Below are positions 33,345-43,971 of a DNA stretch of 64,000 bases, piece after piece. The notes under the pieces were generated by a model. That model saw only the letters and a program-made list of their open reading frames with translations. It was not told where the DNA came from and made no database searches. Position numbers and translations under genes: made by a program. Each line of letters begins with the position of its first letter. Position 1 is the stretch's first letter. The DNA is taken from the NCBI GenBank assembly GCA_010909165.1, contig VJWM01000221.1:124001-188000 (forward strand). The letters run 5' to 3'. This DNA comes from Anthoceros angustus (Eukaryota; Streptophyta; Anthocerotopsida; Anthocerotales; Anthocerotaceae).

Positions 33345-36300
33345 TCCGAAATTTTTGACCTCAACATCACCGGACCAAAGGCCTGTCACCTTAGACTCTC
33401 TCACTCCCGGCACACAATAGCACAATGAAGGCAGACACACTTCCATCAGGCACTCGGGCACTGCAGTTAACCCCACACGACCACGGCCCCTCGGGATTTT
33501 CCATCAGATAACTCGGGAAAGCACGTTTCCCGATCCCCCTGTCCGCCACACGCACCGCAAACTCTGGGAATATAGGAGCACTTCGAAAGCTCTTTCAGAT
33601 GACCACTTTGTGTGAGCGTCCGCATTGTGCAAACCCATCTAACCGAGGGAGGAAGGAAACGAGGGAGAAAGCGATCCTTTTCTTCTCGCGAGGAAGTGAT
33701 AGGCTGCACAAATCCATCTCATAAAGGATGGATTCTCAACGGATGCCGACTTGGTTCATACCTTTACCATGCCCTTCCTTTGCCGGTCACAATCATGTTC
33801 AAATCGAGTGCAACACATCAAAAACGAGATCAAAATTTCGACCAGCAGCTCAACTCCAGTGAAGGACACATGCCGATCTCCTTGACCGTTCGCCGCGGAG
33901 TTGTGAGTATAGCAGAAGGCTCTGTTACGGGGAGATCTGCAGCAGACCGAGCATTACACATGCATGCATGCAACCTAGGGCAAGAAACTCAGTAACCCTC
34001 GAGACGGGGTATGCCCCCAGGACCAGCCCTCCAAGGCTGCCATCTCTCCACGCAGTTTATCCGCGAGGCGAAGGCGGAGGCTGGCACTATGGCGATGGTA
34101 CAGTTCGTGAGAGTTCTGCAAAATCGCACCACTGGTGTGGAGTCCAGAGCCATCCCACCATCATAAATCTCAAAGCTTTCCACCAAGGTTTTCTTGAGGG
34201 AGGCCACAAACAAACGGCGACTGTTCCTAGGCATCGCAGGCGGTGTCAGACGGGTCGGAAGAACCAACCAACCAGGGGGGGACGGGAGAATTCTCACTTG
34301 ATTGATTATGAAATGCGCATGTTATCCGTTCTCAGATTTTCCTACCCCAAAACCAATAATAAAATTGGTGGGTAAAATTAAAACAAAGAAATCCTAAACT
34401 ATCTTGACAAAAATTATGGTGTCCATTCCCTTCAGGTTAGAGAGAATTTAGCTCTAACAGTTGTTTCAGATTCATTGGTGAGATTATATCAAGGCCTTCT
34501 GTCCAGAGACGCGAGTTAATCAAACCATTGGCTTTGTGTGTTGGGTGATATTGATCCCACCAAAAATAGTTTGACACATGAGGACAAACCTCCATGTTAT
34601 AGAAACAAAGTAGTGCGCCATTATAAGGTCCACACCACAACATGCTCTGTCTCCAAACACGAATTCTACGAAATAAACAAATGGGAGTTAGCTATAATGT
34701 TTTAAGATGAGTTATTGGTAAGCTTGATTTTTTAAAATGACAACCACAATTGTAAGAGATAAAGTAAGAAAGTACTAATAAATACCATAGTCACGAGGAG
34801 ATGAAGTTATTTGTTCTATTACGCGGAAAATATTAGCGACTACTAGATATGTATTAGTGAACTTTAGATTCGTTCAAAAATCGCATTTGTTAAAGCATCA
34901 TTGAAAGTTTTACAAGATCGTTGATAGGAGTAATGCAAGAGCTATCGGACTACGCCATGTATTGAGCGTCGAGTGCATCCAAGAGGACCAATACCTATAA
35001 ATATAAATCTTCTAGCCCCAAATTTTTGACCTCAACATCACCGGACCAAAGGCCTGTCACCTTAGACTCTCTCACTCCCGGCACACAATAGCACAATGAA
35101 GGCAGACACACTTCCATCAGGCACTCAGGCACTGCAGTTAACCCCACACGACCACGGCCCCTCGATTTTCCATCAGATAACTCAGGAAAGCACGTTTCCC
35201 GATCCCCTGTCCGCCACACGCACCGCAAACTCTGGGAATATAGGAGCACTTCAAGCTCTTTCAGATGACCACTTTGTGTGAGCGTCCGCATTGTGCAAAC
35301 CCATCTAACCGAGGAGGAAGGAAACGAGGGAGAAAGCGATCCTTTTCTTCTCGCGAGGAAGTGATAGGCTGCACAAATCCATCTCATAAAGGATGGATTC
35401 TCAACGGATGCCGACTTGGTTCATACCTTTACCATGCCCTTCCTTTGCCGGTCACAATCATGTTCAAAATCAGTGCAACACATCAAAAACGAGATCAAAA
35501 TTTCGACCAGCAGCTCAACTCCAGTGAAGGACACATGCCGATCTCCTTGACCGTTCGCCGCGGAGTTGTGAGTATAGCAGAAGGCTCTGTTACGGGAGAT
35601 CTGCAGCAGACCGAGCATTACATGCATGCATGCAACCTAGGGCAAGAAACTCAGTAACCCTCGAGACGGGGTATGCCCCAGGACCAGCCCTCCAAGGCTG
35701 CCATCTCTCCACGCAGTTTATCCGCGAGGCGAAGGCGGAGGCTGGCACTATGGCGATGGTACAGTTCGTGAGAGTTCTGCAAAATCGCACCACTGGTGTG
35801 GAGTCCAGAGCCATCCCACCATCATAAATCTCAAAGCTTTCCACCAAGGTTTTCTTGAGGAGGCCACAAACAAACGGCGACTGTTCCTAGGCATCGCAGG
35901 CGGTGTCAGACAGGTCGGAAGAACCAACCAACCAGGGGGACGGGAGAATTCTCACTTGATTGATTATGAAATGCGCATGTTATCCGTTCTCAGATTTTCC
36001 TACCCCAAAACCAATAATAAAATTGGTGGGTAAAATTAAAACAAAGAAATCCTAAACTATCTTGACAAAAATTATGGTGTCCATTCCCTTCAGGTTAGAG
36101 AGAATTTAGCTCTAACAGTTGTTTCAGATTCATTGGTGAGATTATATCAAGGCCTTCTGTCCAGAGACGCGAGTTAATCAAACCATTGGCTTTGTGTGTT
36201 GGGTGATATTGATCCCACCAAAAATAGTTTGACACATGAGGACAAACCTCCATGTTATAGAAACAAAGTAGTGCGCCATTATAAGGTCCCACACCACAAC

Positions 36301-36690
36301 ATGCTCTGTCTCCAAACACGAATTCTACACAGAAATAAACAAATGGGAGTTAGCTATAATGTTTTAAGATGAGTTATTGGTAAGCTTGATTTTTTTTAAA
36401 AATGACAACCACAATTGTAAGAGATAAAGTAAGAAAGTACTAATAAATACCATAGTCACGAGGAGATGAAGTTATTTGTTCTATTACGCGGAAAATATTA
36501 GCGACTACTAGATATGTATTAGTGAACTTTAGATTCAGTTCAAAAATCGCATTTGTTAAAGCATCATTGAAAGTTTTTACAAGATCGTTGATAGGAGTAA
36601 TGCAAGAGCTATCAGGACTCTGCCATGTATTCAGAGCGTCAGGAGTGCATCCAAGAGGACCAATACCTATAAATATAAATCTTCTAGCCC
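33345..36690. repeat. 1.67-kb direct tandem duplication, two units
   Basis: Unit 1 (33345-35018) and unit 2 (35019-36690) both begin AAATTTTTGACCTCAACATC and end TATAAATCTTCTAGCCCC. Each holds the last GDSL exon, most of exon 4 and about 1.1 kb of 3' flank. Differences are mostly one- to three-base length changes in short runs, for example GATCCCCCTG/GATCCCCTG, ATGCCCCCAGG/ATGCCCCAGG and CTTCGAAAGC/CTTCAAGC, with few substitutions. Confidence 0.95.
34437..35018 (-). pseudogene. Duplicated 3' part of the GDSL lipase gene
   Basis: Exon 5 (about 34671-34437) is intact to the stop, with [19 protein letters not shown] and [17 protein letters not shown]. Exon 4 is broken by several small deletions, such as the lost bases in the region corresponding to [11 protein letters not shown] and LGCTPDALN, and is cut off at 35018 by the junction to unit 2. 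It cannot encode a lipase alone. Confidence 0.85.
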
Positions 36691-37795
36691 CAGCCCAAAT
36701 AAGCACCTGAAGATGTAGAGAGTGAGATTAGAATGTGATGAAAATTTAAAAAATATTAAATTAAATACAACACTATGGTATAATCTAAAGAAAGTTAAGT
36801 TTTAACATAGACCTCAATTTGTTGGATGTATTGTGTGACCAGAGTACTACTGAAATCTTCGATTGGTTGAAGAGGGACAGTTTCATTCAATGCATGGGCG
36901 GTGTAGTTGAGTAGATAGTTATGTAGAAAATCATTGTTTCCAATAGAGAAGTAAAATAATGAATTAGAGATCAAGTTATTTGTTGCTACGGGACCAAGTG
37001 TGGTATTAAGACGCCCTTGCATATGAATAAAGTATTGGATTTGTTCCTTGAATGTGATTCTATTGCCCTACAAAACAAAACCAAATATTTAAAAATATTT
37101 TATAAAATAAAACTAAATCATTAACCTTGAAATAAATTTCTAAGATATGTATGAACATTATACCAAATCAAATCCACTGTGATCCAAAATTCCAGCCCCT
37201 GAGGACGCAAAATTTACTCCCTTGAAGTTGCCATAATCAATAGTATGTGTAAGGCCCAAGAAGGGAGGTGGGAAAGGAAGACCCATACCCTCAGCTGAAA
37301 CATAACGTTCAAAAGCATATTAGAAATATCAACTAACATAAACTTGACATATTCACTCTACTAGAGCAATATTAAGAAATGAGGCTTCTCATATATATTA
37401 CGAATAATCTACATTGATACGTTCATCTACATGTACATACCTAGATAATCAACACCCAATCTGCCATTGGAAAACCTTCCGGTTGGTCTATGAGTGTCAA
37501 AATCCCTTCCATATGGTGGATGATCAGCATTGGCTAATGCTAAGAATAAATGAGCATTATTTCCCACATCTGCGGTGGAATCCCCAAAGACAAACAGGGC
37601 CTGTAATGAGGTATTAGCTCTTGGAACCTGAAATTCGAGATCGTGTTTTGTGGAATTTTTGGACACAAGAGGTCGAGAATTGACCCTTGTAGTCCACAAA
37701 ACAATCAGAATAACATAAATCAAAATAAGGTATGAAGAGCTTAATGATGTTTTGGTGACCATCTTCATTGTGCTCTTCAAATCTGATCGATTCAA
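36095..37795 (-). CDS. GDSL esterase/lipase, secreted, five exons
   Basis: Exons on the minus strand are 37795-37441, about 37296-37165, 37071-36813, 36706-36450 and 36329-36095. The N-terminus has a hydrophobic signal sequence ([18 protein letters not shown]). Block I is [13 protein letters not shown] with the nucleophilic Ser, block II is [12 protein letters not shown], block III is IGNNDF, and block V is DQYHPTH with the catalytic Asp and His. Plant GDSL enzymes hydrolyse lipid or cutin-type esters outside the cell; the substrate cannot be read from sequence. Either ATG at 37795 or the in-frame ATG nine codons later could be the start. Broken relatives lie at 1.8-2.4, 30.7-31.5 and 34.4-35.0 kb, all on the same strand. 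Confidence 0.9.
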
Positions 37796-39045
37796 AGATT
37801 TCGTGATCCTCCTGCAATAACAGAATTAGAAGAAAAATTACAGCTGCATAGAAAGCTTGAGTACCTTGGTTAGTTCGAGTTAAAAAAGACCAACACGCAA
37901 TGTTTATATAGAGATCTTCCTTTTAACTTCTATTTCAAATTATACAATGAATAATAAAGAGAAAAGAGAATTTTCTATGTGGAGTATTCTTGAAAAAGGT
38001 AATATATGTACTTATACTTACGATATATTTTAAACTTAGAAGTTATATATTTTAGTATTATATTAATAATTTTAAATATATTCAGATGGTAATACGGAAC
38101 ATCTTAATAATACTTTGTTGCTGGAAAGAAGATTGTAAAAATGTTGAATTGATTACAAGGTAGTATTTAAATCGTGTGACATCTGAATAAATAAAAGCAT
38201 ATCAATAGTCCAATGCAGTGGGGCAAAACGGAACGTGTGCCGGTCGTGCAAGGAGTGGGGAGTAGCGCGGCCCACGGGGAGTCCGCTGGACATTAGTCAT
38301 TGGCGTTGTTGTGTTGCCCCGGCTCCCGGGCGTGACCCACGGACGGGAAGTGGAGTCATACTGCCGGCGTGTAATAGTCGGTTGCCGGCGCTCCCGGTTA
38401 AACATTGGCGCAAGAAATGGGGCCACAAGCGTACGCTACACGTCGCACAGACATTGCAGTCCAGTCCATTCCCCGGTTCCGGTGACAGCCAGCCCATCGC
38501 AGGCCAGGGCCCGGGCCAGCCCCGTCCAGTCGTGAGCCTGTCGCCCCACGCGCTGCAGCCCGGCCCGGGAGGGGCGCTGCCGCTGCCGCTGGCGTTGGCG
38601 CTGGCGCTGGTTGGCGTCTTCCGCCTCCTGCGGCTCCAGCCGAATGATGCACCGGAGCCGCATGGCTTGCAGGACCGAGTGAAGTGACGCACTGCTGCCG
38701 CCTCGGTGCTGCCTGGCTTGCGCGCCGCCGGCTCCGCGGGTGCAGGGGTCGTGAAATCTGCTCACTTCTGCTCGGCTGTGCTCTGCGTAGATCTGCGTGC
38801 GGCGTTGGTGCGATCCGGGATCGGGATTGGGATCGTGATCGGGGCCGGGATCGGGACGCGGGATGGGAGGAAGGGGGAATGTCTGAGCGGCAGAGGGGAG
38901 CTGGATCGAGCGAGGCGCGAGCTTTTGCTTGTGCTTGTGCTTGTTTCGGTCGGAAGGCGGCAGCTGCGGCGGCCGGACCGGCAGGCGCTTCTGGTAGGGC
39001 TACTCTGCGGAGCGGCTTGATGGTACATTGGTGAGGACTGGGAGG
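37796..39045. other. Upstream of the GDSL gene, then GC-rich region before the KE-rich gene
   Basis: AT-rich to 38200, with a probable GDSL promoter. From 38220 it is strongly GC-rich, with GATCGGGATTGGGATCG-type G-rich repeats at 38815-38875. Long frames on both strands (for example minus 39081-38398) lack motifs and fit the base bias. It probably holds the promoter and 5' UTR of the next gene. Confidence 0.4.
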
Positions 39046-41796
39046 ATGGAGAGGTGTTGCAAGATGAGGTCGGCATTGCATCGGGCGATCGTGTTGTTCG
39101 TCTTGGTTGCGAGTTTGTCGTGCCTTGGGAGCGGGCGGAAGTACGGTCCGAGTGATGTCGCGGTGGTAGGGCGGGGAGGAGGTGTGGAGGTGGAGGGGTT
39201 TAGAGGTGTTGGAAATGCGGATCGGCTGCTTTTGCGGTCGGGGGAGCGGGTGAGAGGGAGATTCTTGCTGGAGGATCAGAATTCTGGTGAGCGGAAGGAG
39301 GAGGAGAGGAAGGACGGGGAGCGCAGGATGTGACGGCGGAGGAGAATCAGGACTGGTCGGCGGAGAAGGAGGGGAGAAGGCGGGGAGAAGAAGGAGGAGG
39401 GGAGGGGAAGTGATGGAGGGGAGGATAAGGACGGGGGGAGGGGAGATCAGTCGTCTGGTGCGGGAGAGTGGAAGGACGGTGAGGAGCAGAAGAATGTGGA
39501 GGCTGCGGCGAGCGGCGGTGGCCTATCGGGAGGCGTGAAGGAGGAGTGGAAAGAGGAGCGTAAGGAGGAGGAGCAGAAGCAGCACAAGTCGGAGGATAGT
39601 AAGGATGATTGGAAGGCCGAGAGTGAGAAGAAGGAGGAAGAGAAACGCGAATGGACGGAGGAGAAGAAAGAGCAGGAGAGAGGGGAGGAGGTGAAGGAGG
39701 AGAAAAGTGAGCAGGAACCGCAGGAGCGGAAGGAGAGCGGAGGGGACAAGGGAGACGGACAGGAAGGGAGAAAGGAGCAGAAGAAAGAGGACAGTGCAGA
39801 GGTGGTGGAGGAGGTCAAGAAGGAGGAGTCCTCCAAGGAGCATTGGCAGGAGGAACAGAAGAAAGAGGAGAAAGCTGAGGGATGGAGTGACGAGCAGGGA
39901 CAGAAAGGCGGGAGAGAGGAGGGGCCTGAGTTCGCAGAGGAGAAGAAGGAAGTGCGGAAGGAGGAGGAGCAGCCGAAGGGAGCGGCAGAGGAGAAAAAGG
40001 AAGAGTGGAAGGAGGAGGATAAGCCGAAGGCAGCTGTGGAGGAGAAGAAGGAAGAGTCGAAGGAGGAGGAGGAGGAGGAGGAGCAGCCGAAGGAAGCGGC
40101 GGAGGAGAAAAAGGAAGAGTGGAAGGAGGAGAAGAAGGAAGAGAGGAAGGAGGAGAAGAAGGAAGAGTGGAAGGAGGAGAAGAAGGAAGAGTCGAAGGAG
40201 GAGAAGAAGGAAGAGTCGAAGGAGGAGAAGAAGGAAGAGTCGAAGGAGGAGAAGAAGGAAGAGGAGCAGCCGAAGGAAGCGGCGGAGGAGAAGAAGGAAG
40301 TGTGGAAGGAGGAGGAGCAGCCGAAGGATGTGGCTCAAGAGAACATGGGCGCGCGGAGAGAGGAGCAAGAATTGAACGAGGGCACAGAGAAGAAAGAAGC
40401 ATGGAAGACGGAAGAGGACGAGGAGAAGGAAGAAGAACCAGCAAAACAAGAGTGGAAGAAGGAGCCCAAGGAGGAGCAGTCGCAAGGTGACGAAGCCGAC
40501 GAAACGAGGGTGGAACTTAAGAGTGATCCGGCAGAAGAGCGCAGGGAGGAGCGGGTTGAGGAGAATCAGGAGTGGAACGACGCAAACGATGAGGGAATCA
40601 AAACAGAGAACAGAGGAGACAGGGCTGACGAGTCCAAGGAGGAGCAAGAGACTAAGGATACCAATCGCAAGGAGTTCACAGAGGAGAAAAAAGTGGTTGT
40701 GGAAAAGGTTGAAAAGTGGGAGGAGAATCCGATTAAGGAGATAGGCGGTGAGAAAGAGCAAGAGTGGACATCAGATGGAAGGGTTGAGAAAGGCAACAAC
40801 GAGCAGACTGAACAGGGTGATGGTTCTGAGAAAGGCGAGGGTAGACAAGCTGAAGGAGATGATGAGCAGGAAGAAGAGAAACAGGGGGAGGGTGAGGCGG
40901 AAGATCAGAAAGAAGAGTCAGAGCACGGGCAGCACGAGTCCCACGCAGAGGAAGAGGTCAGATTGCCGGGCGAGAGGCAGGACGGTGACGATGTGGACCT
41001 TGGAAAGCTGGTCACTGACCCACAAGATGCCGGGGCTGAAGATGAGAATGCTGCCGAAGTTGCGGGGGCTGACTTTGACCTCTCTGACAACCTGAAGGAG
41101 TTTGGTCAGCAACTTGAGAAGACAGCAGGTTCGATTACCAACATTATCAACCCTGGCTTACAAAAGGGGGCTGAAATAGGAAAGCGGCTCATTGAGAGGG
41201 GCCACACACAGGTTACTGAGAGTTTCTCGCCCCTTATTGGACGAGAGTATGCTCCCCTGGTTGCCTCACTTATTTCTTATGGCATTCTGTTGGTACCTTT
41301 GGGGCTCGTGGTGTTCATTTTTGAGCGGATCAGGGCAGTTCTCTCTTTGCGCAAAGTTATCCTCTTCATCAACATATATTTGGCTGCTTATTTCGCCTCT
41401 CTTGTTCTTGCATCCTTGGCACTCAAGAATGAGCCGATGGAGCTGCTGTCTAAATACTCTCCATCCAGCTACCTCTTTTTGCAGATTCTGCAAGCATTGG
41501 GCTATGCCCTTTACTTTGTTCTGCAGAACATCTTCCTCATATCTACCTGTTCAACTGAGGAGTTCTGCCACAGATTCTCAGCTCTCCTACAATGGGTGGT
41601 TGCAGGTACGGTTGGTCTGCACTATTATATCATGGTGTTTCACAGAGCCATGGTGAAGAAGCCTCCACGCATCTCTTGGGAAGTTTATGGCATCTATAGT
41701 GTCGCGTTTGCTGTATTGTGCCTACTGGCAAAGCTTAAAAGGGGTAAGAAGGAGTATGTGCCCATTGGAGATGATACCACGGACAAGAAGAACTGA
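39046..41796 (+). CDS. Lys/Glu-rich protein with C-terminal multipass membrane domain
   Basis: From ATG 39046 (or 39064) comes a signal-like MRSALHRAIVLFVLVASLSC. A TGA at about 39332 interrupts this frame; a donor AATTCTG|GTGAGC at 39286 suggests an intron, but I could not fix the acceptor in the purine-rich stretch. From 39496 the frame is open for 766 codons. About 450 residues are dominated by E, K, W, Q and S repeats (EEKKEESK, EEWKEE). After an acidic linker comes a C-terminal region with about five hydrophobic segments (LVASLISYGILLVPLGLVVF, ILFINIYLAAYFASLVLASL, LQALGYALYFVLQNIFLI, LQWVVAGTVGLHYYIMVF, VYGIYSVAFAVLCLLAKL) and a basic end. I do not recognise the family. The highly charged N-terminal part might be lumenal if the signal is real. 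Confidence 0.75.
40114..40262. repeat. 24-bp in-frame coding repeat in the KE-rich gene
   Basis: About six units of a GAAGAGTCGAAGGAGGAGAAG-like 24-mer encode EESKEEKK or EEWKEEKK. Less regular versions extend over 39540-40330. The period keeps the frame, so unit number can vary without breaking the protein. Confidence 0.85.
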
Positions 41797-42821
41797 GAGG
41801 GTATTTTCTCTCGCCTACTATTTGAAGGAGGCTTTCCAACATCCGTCATTTATTCAGAGACAACCAGCATAGTCGGGATATGCCCGACTTCGGACTCTAA
41901 TGCTGGGAAACTTATACACCATAATTTTTGCATGTCCGGTTCGACTTGCCAGCATCCGTGTAGTCACGCAATAGGTGTTAGGTGTGTAGATCATCCTGCT
42001 GTACTAATGTGCAGAGTAGACTCAAAGAGCCGACAAATTCTGCTCTAGGAGGTGTGCTGATTACCGAGGAATTTACTTCTGACAATTATTTGTTGCCGGT
42101 TCCACCGCCCTCAAAACTGCCAGCCTGATTCTGGTTGGCGCAACGTTCACACATGCGCGAATTGATGAGCGTGCGGCGGAGTCACTCTTGTAACTCTAAT
42201 CAATATTTTGATTCTTTGGGTTGTTCGTGGAGCAGTATTCCCGTTGATGCATTCTCCTCTGTCTCCTTTGTCGCGGTTAACAAATAAAGATCTAGCTCAT
42301 TTGTCATACCAGTCCTGAACAAAAGCATCCAGTACATCGTACATTGGCGTGCATTAGGCCCCCCTTAGCCAAGGTTTACCCTCATTGCAATACAAACACC
42401 ACAACTATTCCACGCCGGATTGGAGTTCTCCAGGCAACTTGCTGCGGTGCGCTGCAATACCTGTTGAACAGATAAAAAGATGCAGAAAGCAAAAGCATTT
42501 GAACTACCAGCAACTGCAAGACAGCTTCAAGTTCAAGACGACGAGAGAAGCTTGGCCGGGTGCGCTAGGGGGCAACTTTTGACTCACCAACACAGACCTT
42601 CACGCCTCATCTCAAGGTCGTCCACCGCAATCTGTAACAGGAGTTCGCATAAGCCAGAAAGCTGTTCCGCGCCGCACACAGTCGCCTTGCCTTCATGTAT
42701 GCAGGTGATGGATTCGTACAGTAGTGACAGAAGCACGGGCAGCAGCAGCTGCATAACCTGGCAGAGGCCAGAACCAAATCATCTCCTACCTTGCGACGTC
42801 CTTGTACAACCGTCCGATTTT
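41797..42821. other. Convergent intergenic region
   Basis: It contains the 3' ends of the KE-rich gene and the pTAC7-like gene. The frame at 42480-43055 is antisense to the pTAC7-like exon and not supported. Confidence 0.4.
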
Positions 42822-43432
42822 CTACGTCTCCTTCTCATCGTCTTTCCCGAGGTTCTCATACTGACTATAGTCTTCAATACAGTCCAGGTACGACTCTGTC
42901 ACAATTTCACCAGCACCTTCGTTGATCCTATTCGCAATGGCCTTGAACACCGGCTTGTGTGTGAGAGCAGCCTCCTTGTTGTTTCGCAGAAACTCGTTTG
43001 CTTCCTCGGAGAGCTGCAGCGCAAGGCCATACTTGTTGGAAGACTGAGCTATTAGACGCTCCACGTCAATCAACACCTGCTTTCCTTCCTCCCTGATAAG
43101 CCGTTTCTGAGCGTCCAGGAAGGGAAAATCTTGCTCCTTGTCATCTAATCTGGGATCCCTCCTCCGCTGCCAACACACGCAAACATATGTCAATCCAGAA
43201 CGCACTGAGGCCAGCCTCCTGATTCCTCACTCTCAGCGAATTGTCCACTTACTGCTCTCCTCCGCCTGAAGCTCACGGAATCCTTCCCGCCATTCCAGTT
43301 TCCTGGCCTGGACTTGCCTGATGGAGAGCCACTAGATCCGCGCTGCGACGGCGTAAAGGGGTCCGGAGCTGCCGCCGCGCAGATGCGCAAGCGGTGGCAA
43401 GCCGATAGAGTCGCTGCAGCCATATTGGCCAC
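42822..43432 (-). CDS. PTAC7: pTAC7-like plastid protein, two exons
   Basis: Exons are 43432-43253 (donor GCA|GTAAGT) and 43166-42822. The N-terminus MANMAAATLSACHRLRICAA is Ala/Ser/Arg-rich and free of acids, as a transit peptide. The mature part contains FRRRRARRRDPRLDD, FPFLDAQKRLIREEGKQVL, DVERLIAQSSNKYGLAL and KAIANRINEGAGEIV, which match the layout of pTAC7 (plastid transcriptionally active chromosome 7), a component linked to the plastid-encoded RNA polymerase. At about 175 residues the length fits. Recognition is by remembered motif order, not alignment. The gene diverges from the P5A ATPase gene. Confidence 0.7.
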
Positions 43433-43971
43433 CAGACCGACTGAAGCTTAGGGCGGCATAAGAATGTACCAGAAGAAGGAAAACGGGAATAATTTGGTTG
43501 GCCGCATTTGCCACTAAATAATTGGGCGTGATTTCATCGTTCTAGCTCCCCAACGAAAATTCCTCGCATCAGCGAGCGCTAGATTTCGCCGGTGTTCTCG
43601 GCCTGGCCGAGCTTTGTTGCGGCAGGCGTGTGCGATTTCGTTGCGGCGCAGTCGATCTACTGCTCGTGGCTTGGCAGGAGCAACTGTTTGGGGACGGCAG
43701 TGTCTTGGAGCAGATCGGGGGTGTAGTAATTTCAGTCCCGAGGTGGATGGGCAGCTTCTGAGATTAGGTTAGGAGATCGAGGCAGCTGCAGGCTTCAGGT
43801 GCGAAATCCTTGAGAAAGACGGAGGATTTGAAGCATGGTGGCAGTGCTGGGGAGGTGGCGGAGATTGCGTGCGCAGGTGCGAGGGGAGTTCGATCGCATT
43901 GGTCGTGGTACTCGGAACGACGGATATTGAGTTTCTCCCTCCCGCATACGGTTGCTGAGAGCTGAGGAGTA
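43433..43971. promoter_or_regulatory. Divergent promoter region of the pTAC7-like and P5A ATPase genes
   Basis: The 539 bp between the two start codons, GC-rich in the middle, must hold both 5' UTRs and promoters. I see no clear TATA box. Minus-strand frames at 43764-44208 overlap P5A exon 1 and are shadows. Confidence 0.45.

Noticed and set aside
38398-39081. Minus-strand frame of 227 codons rich in Ala, Pro, Arg and Ser
   Set aside because: It lies in a GC-rich promoter-like region with no motif and is matched by equally open frames on the other strand.
39523-40761. Antisense open frame of 412 codons, Leu-rich, opposite the KE-rich gene
   Set aside because: It mirrors the purine-rich repeat on the plus strand (GAG/AAG become CTC/CTT). 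The plus frame carries the conserved-looking membrane domain, so the antisense frame is a composition effect.
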